Source: an uncultured Bacteroidota bacterium (GTDB taxonomy: Bacteria; Bacteroidota; Bacteroidia; Flavobacteriales; Flavobacteriaceae). Taken from it: a stretch of 64,000 bases of DNA. Location: positions 23,248-87,247 of the forward strand of contig CAJWHM010000006.1 of assembly GCA_913041125.1 (NCBI GenBank), given 5' to 3'. Below are positions 18,176 to 27,391 of this stretch, one piece after another (positions within the stretch are counted from its first letter, which is position 1; every line of letters begins with the position of its first letter). The notes under the pieces are model-generated. The model saw only the letters and a list, made by a program, of their open reading frames with translations. It was not told where the DNA came from and did no database searches. The translations under genes and the position numbers were made by a program.

Positions 18176-20027
18176 AATCATCTTATTGGTTTTTACAGTT
18201 GGTAGTTCACTTTTATTTATAACTCAGCTAGTCTTATTACAACTAATTAACTCTGATTATTCAGAACGGTCTAGAGATAATGCAATTCAAGAAAGGCCTA
18301 TTTATCCTACAAGAGGACTAATTTATGATAGAAATAATAACCTTCTAGTTGCAAATAAACCTGTATATGATCTTATGGTTGTTCCAGAAAATATCAATGC
18401 CTTTGATACATTAGCTTTAATTTCTATTTTGAATATATCAAAAAAAGATCTTCTAAGTAAAATTAAAAGTGCTGAGAAATTTTCAAGAAAACTTCCTTCT
18501 GTTGTGGTTCGTCAATTACCTGTGAATGAAGTTGCTATTTTACAAGAAAAAATGTGGAAATTCCCAGGATTTTATTTTCAAAAAAAATCTACTAGGGACT
18601 ATATTATCCCTATTGCCCCAAATGTGCTAGGATATACAAGTGAGACAAATCAAAGAGAAATCAAAACTAAAATAGATTATGATTTAGGAGAAATGATAGG
18701 CAGACAAGGTATTGAAAAAACTTATGAAAAATTATTGCGTGGTAAAAAAGGCAAAGAACTATTTCAAAAAGATAGATTTAACAGAATAATAGGGGCATAT
18801 GAAGGAGGTGCTTTTGATCAAACACCTGAAGCAGCAGATAATTTAGTTTTAACAATCGATGCAAATTTGCAAGCTTTTGGTGAAGCTCTTATGATTAACA
18901 AAAGAGGAGGTATTGTAGCAATAGAACCTCAAACAGGTGAAATACTATCTTTAGTTTCTGCCCCCAACTATAATCCTAATTTACTGACTGGTAGAAATAG
19001 GTCTAAATATTTTAGAAAGTTACTTAATGATACCATTGCAAAACCTCTTTTTGATCGGTGTTTACAAGCAGAATATTCTCCTGGATCTCCCTTTAAAACA
19101 TTAAACGCATTAATTGGATTACAGGAAAATATTATTACGCCTGAAACTAAGTTTTCTTGCAATGAAGGACATTATTATGCAAAAGGAGCATTCATGAAAT
19201 GTCATTGTAAAAAAGGAACCAATAATAACTTAATAAGGGCAATTTATAACTCTTGTAACACTTATTTCGCTAAAACTTTTAAATCTTTAATCGAAAGTAA
19301 ATCCTCACCTTCAATAAGTATCGATTTATGGAAAAAGCATTTAGAAAAATTTGGATTAGGTGACTATTTAGGCTATGACTTGCCAATTGGTAAAAGAGGA
19401 TTTATCCCTGGTAGTAATTATTATGATAGATGGTATCCAAATAAAAATTGGGGAGCTACAACAATAATTTCAAATTCAATTGGTCAAGGTGAGATCCTAA
19501 CAACACCTATTCAAATGGCAAACTTTACGGCAACAATAGCAAATCGTGGATTTTATAGAAAACCTCATTTTAAAAAAACATTCTCGAAAAGTTTTCTAGA
19601 CTCATTGTATCCTAAAAATAAAACATTAATTGATAAAATACATTTTGAAACGGTTATTGAAGGAATGCATCAAGTTGTTGAAAAAGGAACTGCCCGTATA
19701 GCAAGAATTAAAGGAGTTGAAATTTGTGGCAAGACTGGAACTGTTGAAAATTTTATTCGCATAAATAATGAAAAAACTCAACTTACTGATCATTCAATTT
19801 TTATCGGTTTCGCACCTAAAGAGGACCCTAAAATAGCGATTGCTGTTTTTATTGAAAATGGATATTGGGGAGCTAGATGGGCTGCTCCAATAGGTAGTTT
19901 AATGATTGAAAAATACTTAAAAGGAAAAGTGATGCGTCAATGGCTTGAAACAAAAATGATAAATGGAAGCCTCATTGCCGAATATCAAAAACCTTTTTTA
20001 GGAAAACCATTTGTGATTAATGAGTAA
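18165..20027 (+). CDS. mrdA: Penicillin-binding protein 2 (elongation transpeptidase)
   Basis: 620-residue class B PBP that cross-links peptidoglycan during rod elongation, partnered with RodA. One N-terminal membrane anchor (about 5-27), a PBP dimer domain with the start RPIYPTRGLIYDRN, and a transpeptidase domain with all three catalytic motifs: S308-P-F-K311, S363-C-N365 and K523-T-G525. It overlaps mreD by 11 bases and rodA by 8. Confidence 0.96.
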   Translation: MIRKIILLVFTVGSSLLFITQLVLLQLINSDYSERSRDNAIQERPIYPTRGLIYDRNNNLLVANKPVYDLMVVPENINAFDTLALISILNISKKDLLSKIKSAEKFSRKLPSVVVRQLPVNEVAILQEKMWKFPGFYFQKKSTRDYIIPIAPNVLGYTSETNQREIKTKIDYDLGEMIGRQGIEKTYEKLLRGKKGKELFQKDRFNRIIGAYEGGAFDQTPEAADNLVLTIDANLQAFGEALMINKRGGIVAIEPQTGEILSLVSAPNYNPNLLTGRNRSKYFRKLLNDTIAKPLFDRCLQAEYSPGSPFKTLNALIGLQENIITPETKFSCNEGHYYAKGAFMKCHCKKGTNNNLIRAIYNSCNTYFAKTFKSLIESKSSPSISIDLWKKHLEKFGLGDYLGYDLPIGKRGFIPGSNYYDRWYPNKNWGATTIISNSIGQGEILTTPIQMANFTATIANRGFYRKPHFKKTFSKSFLDSLYPKNKTLIDKIHFETVIEGMHQVVEKGTARIARIKGVEICGKTGTVENFIRINNEKTQLTDHSIFIGFAPKEDPKIAIAVFIENGYWGARWAAPIGSLMIEKYLKGKVMRQWLETKMINGSLIAEYQKPFLGKPFVINE

Positions 20028-21273
20028 AAATATTTTTCTTCGTTTAGATTGGCTGAGTATATTGATTTTTCTTCTCTTAGTTTCATTTGGTATTTTAAGT
20101 ATCTACTCAACTACTTTTTCTGAAATTCATGTATCTATTTTTAATTGGAGTACTCCAGCTGGGAAACAGTTTTTGATCTTCACTTTTTGTCTGCTTCTAC
20201 TTCCATTAATTCTATTAATAAACCCAAATATTTTTGAACATTTATCTACTGTTTTTTACGTATTATCATTAGTAAGCCTTATAGGTCTCTTTGTTTTTGG
20301 TGAAAAAATTAATGGAGCTTTGTCTTGGTATTTAATCGGTGGTTTTAGTTTTCAACCATCAGAATTTGCAAAAATAACAACAGCAATATTAGTTTCAAAA
20401 AGCTTAAGTTCAATTCAAATAGATTTAAATAAAACCTCTGATTTAATTAAAATTATTTTATCAATTATTATTCCGGTTATATTAATTTTTCTTCAACCAG
20501 ATGCAGGGTCAGGAATTGTTTTTTTTGGTCTGATCTTTGTTTTAATAAGGGAAGGACTAGATATTAGGGTGCTTTATTTAGGATTATTATTAGTTTTACT
20601 TTTTATTTTATCTCTTTTATTTAATCCAATAGGTTTATCTATAGCCATTCTCGTTATTTTTTTACTAGTATACCGTTTAATAGTAAGAACTTATCCAAAG
20701 ACTAATAAAAAACCCTTTATATTGGTTTTTGGTATTTCGGCTCTGTTTATTTTTTCAGTAGACTTCATATTCAACTCTGTTTTTGAACAAAGACATAGAG
20801 ATCGTTTCAATATTGTATTAGGACTTGAAACTGACTCAAAAGGAATTGGATATAATATAAATCAGTCTAAAATTGCAATTGGCTCTGGAGGATTTTTAGG
20901 TAAAGGGTTTCTTAATGGAACACAAACAAAAGGAGGATTTGTACCAGAACAACATTCAGATTATATTTTCAGTACAATAGGAGAAGAATGGGGGTTTTTA
21001 GGAAGCTTTACCCTTATTATTCTTTATACAATATTGATTTTAAGAATAATTTTTCGTGCTGAAAAACAAACTCAACCTTTCCCAAGAATATTTTCATACT
21101 CTTTTGCCAGTATGTTATTTGTTCATTTTTTTATCAATATAGGAATGACTTTAGGTTTAGTTCCTACAGTCGGAATACCTTTACCCTTTATTAGTTATGG
21201 TGGGACAAACTTATTGGCATTTAGTATTATGTTATTCATTTATCTAAATTTAGATTCTAATCGTTTAAATTAA
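20020..21273 (+). CDS. rodA: Peptidoglycan glycosyltransferase RodA
   Basis: 417-residue SEDS-family membrane enzyme with about ten helices that polymerises lipid II for side-wall growth. The N-terminal LDWLSILIFLLLVSFGI, GGFSFQPSEFAKI and the C-terminal GIPLPFISYGGTNLLAF are SEDS signatures. Last gene of the shape run. Its stop codon shares bases 21270-21273 (TTAA) with the stop of the convergent permease gene, leaving no room for a terminator. Confidence 0.95.
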   Translation: MSKNIFLRLDWLSILIFLLLVSFGILSIYSTTFSEIHVSIFNWSTPAGKQFLIFTFCLLLLPLILLINPNIFEHLSTVFYVLSLVSLIGLFVFGEKINGALSWYLIGGFSFQPSEFAKITTAILVSKSLSSIQIDLNKTSDLIKIILSIIIPVILIFLQPDAGSGIVFFGLIFVLIREGLDIRVLYLGLLLVLLFILSLLFNPIGLSIAILVIFLLVYRLIVRTYPKTNKKPFILVFGISALFIFSVDFIFNSVFEQRHRDRFNIVLGLETDSKGIGYNINQSKIAIGSGGFLGKGFLNGTQTKGGFVPEQHSDYIFSTIGEEWGFLGSFTLIILYTILILRIIFRAEKQTQPFPRIFSYSFASMLFVHFFINIGMTLGLVPTVGIPLPFISYGGTNLLAFSIMLFIYLNLDSNRLN

Positions 21274-22346
21274 TTTCTTACATCTAGCGCATCTCTTAAA
21301 CTATTCCCTAAAATCATAAATGATAAAACCAAAGTCATTATTGCAATACCAGGAACTAAAGTTAAAAATGGTTTTCCAAGAAGTAAATATCTAAAGTGAT
21401 CCTTTACCATACTACCCCAACTTGGTATTGGTGGTTGTGCGCCAATACCTAAAAAACTGAGACCACTTTCCACTAAAATAGCACTTGCAAAATTTGATGT
21501 CGAAATAACTATTAAAGGTGCTATTGTGATAGGTAAGATATGATTTAATATTAATCTCCCTTTTGAGAAACCTAAAATTTTTCCTGCTTTGATAAATAAT
21601 TCTTCTTTTGCAGTTTTGACAAGACCTCTTGTTAAACGTGCAACTTCTACCCACATGGTGAGTCCAACAGCTACAAATACTTGCCAAAATCCTCTTCCAA
21701 GTGCTAATGTTATGGCAATTACCATTAAAAGGGTAGGGATAGACCAAACCACATTTATTAACCAAAGGATAAAACGATCTATCCAACCTCCGTAAAAACC
21801 TGCTAGCATTCCGAAAAATAAGCCTAAAATCAAAGAAATAATTACAGCGACAAATCCAATTGAAATAGATATTCTTGAACCTATTATTAATCTGCTAAAT
21901 AAGTCTCTACCATATTTATCTGTTCCAAGGAAAAAATATTTATTCTTTAAATAATTTTTTTCTATTTCTTTCTTTGATAACTCTTTTGGAAATAGGTCAA
22001 AAGAAACTTCCTCAAAATAGTTAGTAGCGTTTCCATATCGTTTAAAAAATATTGCGTCTTCCTTCCAAATGATTTCTTGAATTGGTATTTCATCACTTGA
22101 ATTTATTTGTCCACTTAAAGAAAATTTTTCCTCTGTTTCTAAGGGCCCAGGAATCATTAATATTTTACATGAAAATCCAGGGGGTTGGGAATGAATAGAA
22201 AGATGCATTTGGTTAGCATTTTCAGTTTTATCAGGAACTATTTGATAAGCAAAGACAGCAGTGAAACATATCAGTAATATATAAGTCAAGCTTACAATAG
22301 CCCAAACGTCCTTTTTTAATCTTTCGAAAGTACGTTTAAACTCCAA
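21270..22346 (-). CDS. OppC/DppC-type ABC transporter permease (orphan)
   Basis: 358-residue inner-membrane permease of peptide/nickel ABC importers. An N-terminal helix (about 15-36), an extended periplasmic insertion (about 40-145), then the BPD_transp_1 domain with an EAA-type loop (ILGFSKGRLILNHILP) and the OppC hallmark GLSFLGIGAQPPIPSWG. No binding protein, OppB, or ATPase gene lies nearby, so partners must be encoded elsewhere. Six bases after it on the transcript's upstream side lies the Prc gene; the two are probably co-transcribed. Confidence 0.88.
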   Translation of the reverse strand: MEFKRTFERLKKDVWAIVSLTYILLICFTAVFAYQIVPDKTENANQMHLSIHSQPPGFSCKILMIPGPLETEEKFSLSGQINSSDEIPIQEIIWKEDAIFFKRYGNATNYFEEVSFDLFPKELSKKEIEKNYLKNKYFFLGTDKYGRDLFSRLIIGSRISISIGFVAVIISLILGLFFGMLAGFYGGWIDRFILWLINVVWSIPTLLMVIAITLALGRGFWQVFVAVGLTMWVEVARLTRGLVKTAKEELFIKAGKILGFSKGRLILNHILPITIAPLIVISTSNFASAILVESGLSFLGIGAQPPIPSWGSMVKDHFRYLLLGKPFLTLVPGIAIMTLVLSFMILGNSLRDALDVRN

Positions 22347-22352
22347 ATCAAA

Positions 22353-24479
22353 CTATCTTTTTTTATTTTGTGCTACAACACGGTCTTTTTTTATTGAAGA
22401 TGAAAGGTCAATAAGAATATTTACAGCCTCAGAAATATAAATATCACCCCTTAAAACTTCAATCGCACGTTTTCTTTTTTCAATTGTGTCTGAATTTAAA
22501 TATTCCTTTCTTCCAGCTTCTGGAAGCCACTGAAATTCAAAGGGTGCTTTGTATTCAGATAGTTTTTTAAAACGTTCTGCATATTGTTTTTTTTCCTCTT
22601 TTTCATTTATAAATGAATCGTAGTCCAGGAAATAAGAAAAATCTGATTGTTGTTTTTGAACCCAAAGCGCTTGTTCATTTATCAACGATACTATTGGGTT
22701 TTCTTTGAGTCGATTTTTACTTCTTTCAATAGCATACTCATAATTTGTCATTATCAACGGTTTAAAGTTTGCTGGAGTAATTCGATCCCAAGCTAATGGA
22801 TTTTCTTGATCTTTTTCACCCATTTCAACATAAGAATATCGGTCTGGAAAAATAATATCACTTTTTACACCCTCTAACTGTGTTGATTTTCCGTTTACCC
22901 GATAAAATTTATCTGTTGTTACTTTCAGTGCCCCTAAATCACCATATGTGCCTCCTGAAATCATTCTATTTAAGTCAATTATGTTTTGAACTGTTCCTTT
23001 ACCGAATGTTTGTTTACTTCCTAGAACAATCGCTCTTCTATAATCTTGAAGTGCAGCAGCAATTATTTCTGAAGCAGATGCAGAAAATTCATTTACTAAT
23101 ACTACAATTGGACCATCCCAAACTACTGTTGGATCATTATCCCTAAGGACTTCCTTTCGCCCACCAGTGCTTTTAACTTGAACCACTGGACCTTTTTCAA
23201 TGAAATAACCTGTCATATCTACAACGGTTTTCAATGATCCACCTCCATTGTTTCTCAAGTCGAGAATTATACCTTTTACATTTTTTTTCTTAAGCTGTTC
23301 AAGTTCTTTTTTAACATCTGTAGCTGCATTCCTTTCATTATAGTCTTCAAAATTTATATAAAATTTTGGTAGTTCTATCAAACCATAATCTCCAGATTTA
23401 TCTTTAATTAAAGTTGATTTTGCATATGTTTCTTCTAGTTCGACAACATCTCGAGTTATCGAAACTTCTACAATATTTCCATCAACTCTTTTTATAGTTA
23501 AAAAAACTTTACTCCCCTTTGGTCCTTTGATTAATTTAACTGCGTCATCAATCACCATCCCTGAAATATCTATTGCTTCTTTTTCGTTCTCTTGTCTTAC
23601 TTTTAATATCGCATCGCCTATTTCTAAAAGCTTATCTTTCCATACTGGCCCTCCAGATATAATCTCTACTACTTTAATTTGTTGATTTCTTTTATTAAGT
23701 CTTGCCCCAATGCCCTCAAATTTTCCAGACATAGTCATATCAAAACGATCTTTATCTCTAGGAGCAAAATAAAAAGTGTGTGGATCGAATTGAGCAACTA
23801 TAGAATTAATATAAATAGAAAACCAATCTTTTCTTTTTTGATCATTATATACTTCGAAAAAATTTTTCATATTATCAATAATATCTTTTCGAGCGTTATT
23901 CTCAAGTTCTTTATCTGAAATCATCTGATATACAGTGTCCTGATTTTTCTTTTGAAGTTCTTCTTCTTTTTTTATTGAATATGTTTCGAGTGCATTTAAT
24001 TTAAATCGCTTCCTCCATATTTTTTTTAATTCAACAATATTGGAAGCATAAGGTGAGTTTTCATAATTCAAATCAATCTTTTCTCTTATATTAAAATTAA
24101 AAGGAGTACTCAACAAGTCTTCATAAAAATTTTCAACCTCATTCATTCTTTGCATTAACTTGGTGTAAGTAAGATCAAAAAAATTAATCTGAGCATTTTT
24201 AATCTCATCATCAATTTTATATTTATGAGACTTAAATGTATCTATATCATTTTTAAGAAAAAATCTATGCTGCCCATCTAAATTTTCTAAATAATTCAAA
24301 TAAACATTTTCAGAAAAATTATCATTTATTTGTTTTGGATCATAGTGCCCTCTTTCTATTACATATGAAATTATTTCAATTAAAAGCTTGTCTTTTTTAG
24401 GATCCTCATTCTGTTTAGTATAACCAAGGATTAAGACAGTAGCTAAAAAAAATAAAAATATCCTAGAGTAATTTTGCAT
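22353..24479 (-). CDS. prc: Carboxy-terminal processing (tail-specific) protease Prc
   Basis: 708-residue periplasmic S41 serine protease that degrades or trims proteins from their C-termini. Signal or anchor helix 1-19; an N-terminal helical domain; PDZ domain (about 250-335, with GIGARL); S41 catalytic domain with serine S468 (in NEFSASASEI) and lysine K494 (in TFGKGTVQ); and the C-terminal domain seen in E. coli Prc. The S/K spacing matches the E. coli enzyme. Likely targets are envelope proteins or peptidoglycan hydrolases. Divergent from surE. Confidence 0.93.
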   Translation of the reverse strand: MQNYSRIFLFFLATVLILGYTKQNEDPKKDKLLIEIISYVIERGHYDPKQINDNFSENVYLNYLENLDGQHRFFLKNDIDTFKSHKYKIDDEIKNAQINFFDLTYTKLMQRMNEVENFYEDLLSTPFNFNIREKIDLNYENSPYASNIVELKKIWRKRFKLNALETYSIKKEEELQKKNQDTVYQMISDKELENNARKDIIDNMKNFFEVYNDQKRKDWFSIYINSIVAQFDPHTFYFAPRDKDRFDMTMSGKFEGIGARLNKRNQQIKVVEIISGGPVWKDKLLEIGDAILKVRQENEKEAIDISGMVIDDAVKLIKGPKGSKVFLTIKRVDGNIVEVSITRDVVELEETYAKSTLIKDKSGDYGLIELPKFYINFEDYNERNAATDVKKELEQLKKKNVKGIILDLRNNGGGSLKTVVDMTGYFIEKGPVVQVKSTGGRKEVLRDNDPTVVWDGPIVVLVNEFSASASEIIAAALQDYRRAIVLGSKQTFGKGTVQNIIDLNRMISGGTYGDLGALKVTTDKFYRVNGKSTQLEGVKSDIIFPDRYSYVEMGEKDQENPLAWDRITPANFKPLIMTNYEYAIERSKNRLKENPIVSLINEQALWVQKQQSDFSYFLDYDSFINEKEEKKQYAERFKKLSEYKAPFEFQWLPEAGRKEYLNSDTIEKRKRAIEVLRGDIYISEAVNILIDLSSSIKKDRVVAQNKKR

Positions 24480-24606
24480 AGGAATTGGTTTGGGTTTTTC
24501 TATTTCACAGCTTGTAAATATAAAGATTTTATAAAAAAAGTTTTGTTATTATTTATTTAAAAAAAAAGCGTTTAAAGATTTCTTAAATTAGCAATTATAT
24601 AACTTT

Positions 24607-25377
24607 ATGAAAACAAAACCTCTAATTCTTGTAACTAACGACGATGGCATCACAGCTCCAGGACTTAGAAGCTTAATTGAAGTTATGAATGAAATTGGAG
24701 AAGTAGTTGTTGTTGCACCAGACTCTCCTCAATCGGGTATGGGACACGCGATTACAATCAATTCTACATTATATTGTGATAAAATTAAGGTAACTGACGG
24801 CCCTCAACTAGAATATAGTTGCTCAGGAACTCCTGCCGACTGTGTTAAACTCGCAATAAACGAGCTTTTAGATAAAAAACCTGACCTTTGTGTATCTGGA
24901 ATAAATCATGGCTCAAACTCGTCTATCAATGTTATATATTCCGGCACTATGAGTGCAGCTATAGAGGCTGGCATAGAAGGGGTTCCAGCTATTGGGTTTT
25001 CACTTTTAGACTTTAAATGGAATGCTAACTTTAAACCTTTAAAAGAATATATTAAAAAAATTTCACTTGAAGCACTAAAGAAAGGGATTCCAAAAGATGT
25101 TGTGCTAAATGTAAATTTTCCTTTATTGAAAAATGGAAAAATTAAAGGAATGAAAATTTGTCGACAAGCTAGAGCTTATTGGGTAGAAGAATTTGATAAA
25201 AGAACTAATCCCATGGGAAGAGAATATTACTGGTTAACTGGAACTTTTATTAATGAAGATAAGGGAGAAGATACTGATGAGTGGGCACTGAATAAAGGAT
25301 ATATTTCTATAGTCCCGACTCAATTTGATTTGACAGCTCACCATAGTTTACAACAGCTAAATACATGGAGTTTGTAA
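24607..25377 (+). CDS. surE: 5'/3'-nucleotidase SurE
   Basis: 256-residue metal-dependent phosphatase of nucleoside monophosphates. The metal site is TNDDG (N11-D12-D13), with S43 in SPQSGMGHA, the loop SGTPADCV and the SGINHGSN segment, all standard for SurE. First of three genes leading to lpxB; its last 13 bases overlap the next gene. The 127-base gap to the divergent prc gene shows only weak promoter-like sequence (TAAATTAG at 24584-24591, one mismatch). Confidence 0.95.
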   Translation: MKTKPLILVTNDDGITAPGLRSLIEVMNEIGEVVVVAPDSPQSGMGHAITINSTLYCDKIKVTDGPQLEYSCSGTPADCVKLAINELLDKKPDLCVSGINHGSNSSINVIYSGTMSAAIEAGIEGVPAIGFSLLDFKWNANFKPLKEYIKKISLEALKKGIPKDVVLNVNFPLLKNGKIKGMKICRQARAYWVEEFDKRTNPMGREYYWLTGTFINEDKGEDTDEWALNKGYISIVPTQFDLTAHHSLQQLNTWSL

Positions 25378-25658
25378 AAAATAAATATTTTTATTGGGGT
25401 ATTTTAACAGGATTTCTATGGACTAGTTTCGGGGTCATAATTTTACTTTTTTTTCTTTCAGACTTAACAATTGAAAAAAGTATTTCAAGTCTTTATACTC
25501 AAAACAAATTAGGCGGATTGATTTCATTATCAGCATTAATTAATCTTCCAATATTTTTTATTGCACTTAAGAAGAATAAGTTTGAATTTGCTTCAGGTTT
25601 AGTTGCAATCTCTGTGCTATTTGTTATTATAATAGCTTTATTGAAAATTAATTCTTGA
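25365..25658 (+). CDS. Small membrane protein between surE and lpxB
   Basis: 97 residues with three predicted transmembrane helices (about 9-31, 46-63 and 72-93), no known motif. It starts inside surE (13-base overlap) and ends 16 bases before lpxB. The same arrangement is, as far as I recall, usual in flavobacteria, so a link to lipid A or envelope synthesis is possible; the function is unknown. Confidence 0.7.
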   Translation: MEFVKNKYFYWGILTGFLWTSFGVIILLFFLSDLTIEKSISSLYTQNKLGGLISLSALINLPIFFIALKKNKFEFASGLVAISVLFVIIIALLKINS

Positions 25659-25674
25659 TACCAACTATTTTTTT

Positions 25675-26784
25675 GTGAAATATTATATTATTTCTGGTGA
25701 AGCTTCTGGTGATCTACATGGTTCAAAACTAATTGCAGCTTTAAAAAAAATTGATCAAAATTCAGAATTTCGAGCTTGGGGAGGAGACCTTATGGAAAAA
25801 GAAGGTGCTTTTATTATAAAACATTATAAAAATTTAGCTTTTATGGGTGTTTTGGAAGTCATTTTACGAATTCCAAAAATTTTGAAAAATATAGCGTTTT
25901 GTAAAAGTGATATTTTAAAATTTAATCCAGATGTAATAATTTATATTGATTTCCCAGGCTTTAATTTAAGAATAGCAAAGTGGGCAAAACAAATTGGTTT
26001 CAAAAATCATTATTATATAAGCCCTTCTGTTTGGGCTTGGAGAGAAAGTAGAGTAAAACAGATAAAAAAAAATATCGAATCACTTTATGTTGTGCTCCCT
26101 TTCGAGAAAGAGTTTTTTGAAAAAAAACATAACCTACTAGTCAATTATGTTGGTCACCCTCTGTTAGATCATTTTTCTCTTTTCAAAAAAAATAAAAATT
26201 TTTTCAAAATACATTCATTAAATACCAAAAAACCAATAGTAGCATTACTCCCAGGAAGTCGTTTACAGGAAATCAAAAAAAATCTCCCATTATTTATAAA
26301 ATTAGAAAGTCATTTTAAAGAATACCAATTTATTATAGCTTGTGCGCCAAATATTAACCTAAAATTATACTTAAGCTATATTAAGAATTCTTCAATTAAA
26401 CTTTTAAGTAATCACACATATGATTTATTATATTACAGTTCAGCTGCAATAGTTACAAGTGGAACTGCAACTTTAGAAACTGCACTTTTTAATACACCTC
26501 AGCTTGTGTGTTACAAGACAGATAAAATAACATATTGGTTAGGAAAAAAATTCATTAAAATAAAATATATTTCTCTAGTGAACTTAATTCTAAATAAGCC
26601 TGCAGTTGTTGAACTCATACAAGATGATTTTAATTTAAATAACTTAATTAGTTTTTTAAATAAATTATTGAAAAGAAATGAATTGAAAAAAATTAATAAA
26701 AACTATAAACTTCTAAAATCTAAACTGGGGGGAAAAGGTGCGAGTAAAAAAACCGCACAACTTATATTTGCATCCTTAAAATAA
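25675..26784 (+). CDS. lpxB: Lipid-A-disaccharide synthase LpxB
   Basis: 369-residue GT19 glycosyltransferase joining UDP-2,3-diacylglucosamine and lipid X to make the lipid A disaccharide, at the inner face of the inner membrane. Family landmarks: SGEASGDLHGS (about 7-17), AFMGVLEV, SPSVWAWRE, VGHPLLD, LLPGSRLQEI and SGTATLETALF. The start is GTG. It converges on the thioredoxin gene with only 14 bases between stop codons. Confidence 0.93.
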   Translation: MKYYIISGEASGDLHGSKLIAALKKIDQNSEFRAWGGDLMEKEGAFIIKHYKNLAFMGVLEVILRIPKILKNIAFCKSDILKFNPDVIIYIDFPGFNLRIAKWAKQIGFKNHYYISPSVWAWRESRVKQIKKNIESLYVVLPFEKEFFEKKHNLLVNYVGHPLLDHFSLFKKNKNFFKIHSLNTKKPIVALLPGSRLQEIKKNLPLFIKLESHFKEYQFIIACAPNINLKLYLSYIKNSSIKLLSNHTYDLLYYSSAAIVTSGTATLETALFNTPQLVCYKTDKITYWLGKKFIKIKYISLVNLILNKPAVVELIQDDFNLNNLISFLNKLLKRNELKKINKNYKLLKSKLGGKGASKKTAQLIFASLK

Positions 26785-26798
26785 ATTTTATAAATAAA

Positions 26799-27344
26799 TT
26801 AGCCTCTAAATCTGGGGATAAAGTTTTTCTTATAGTTTTCAAAATCTTCTGGTTTTGAAAAAACTTGATAATCACCTTGCTTTATCATTTTTAAATAAAG
26901 TTCTATTTGTTTTGGTTTATAATATCCTACTAAAGGCATTATAGGATCACCATCTTCACTAAAAAAAACCATTGTTGGATAACCTTTCACTCCTAAAAAC
27001 TGAGTGAATTGGTGAGTTGCATTGCGTCCTTTTCTATTTGGATCATAATTTGGATTCGAAAATGTTTGGTTATAGAATTTAATTTCATCAGTTCCTTCAG
27101 CATTAAATTTTACTGCATAATAATTTTCTGATATATATCTTGAAACATCCGGGTTTTGAAAAGTATTTTTTTCGAGCAACTTGCAAGGCCCACACCAATT
27201 GGTATAAACATCCATAAAAATTTTTTTGGGATTAACTTTTTGGGCAGCTCTTGCTTCATCAAGTGACATCCACTGGATAGTTTGTGCAAAAACACTATTT
27301 GTCAATAGATTAAAACTAACAAAAAATAGGATTAAGTATTTCAT
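26799..27344 (-). CDS. Periplasmic thioredoxin-like protein
   Basis: 181 residues. A cleavable signal peptide (1-20, ending VFAQ) precedes a thioredoxin fold with the active site W50-C51-G-P-C54 and a cis-proline region KGYPTMVFF. It lacks the TlpA/ResA insertion signatures and resembles the thioredoxin-family proteins secreted by Bacteroidota that keep periplasmic thiols reduced. It has its own promoter at 27362-27391. Confidence 0.85.
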   Translation of the reverse strand: MKYLILFFVSFNLLTNSVFAQTIQWMSLDEARAAQKVNPKKIFMDVYTNWCGPCKLLEKNTFQNPDVSRYISENYYAVKFNAEGTDEIKFYNQTFSNPNYDPNRKGRNATHQFTQFLGVKGYPTMVFFSEDGDPIMPLVGYYKPKQIELYLKMIKQGDYQVFSKPEDFENYKKNFIPRFRG

Positions 27345-27361
27345 ATAAAAGAAATCTATTA

Positions 27362-27391
27362 CAAAGTTACTAAACTATTTTATTTTTCAAT
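27362..27391 (-). promoter_or_regulatory. Promoter of the thioredoxin gene
   Basis: On the minus strand the -7 element is TAACTTTG (27369-27362), an exact TAnnTTTG, with an ATTG -33 element at 27391-27388 and an 18-base spacer. The -33 part lies inside the 3' end of the POT transporter gene. The thioredoxin ATG is 17 bases downstream. Confidence 0.55.

Noticed and set aside
21412..21786. 124-residue minus-strand frame inside the OppC-like permease.
   Set aside because: Overlaps the conserved BPD_transp domain in another frame, and its sequence looks like a frame-shift reading.
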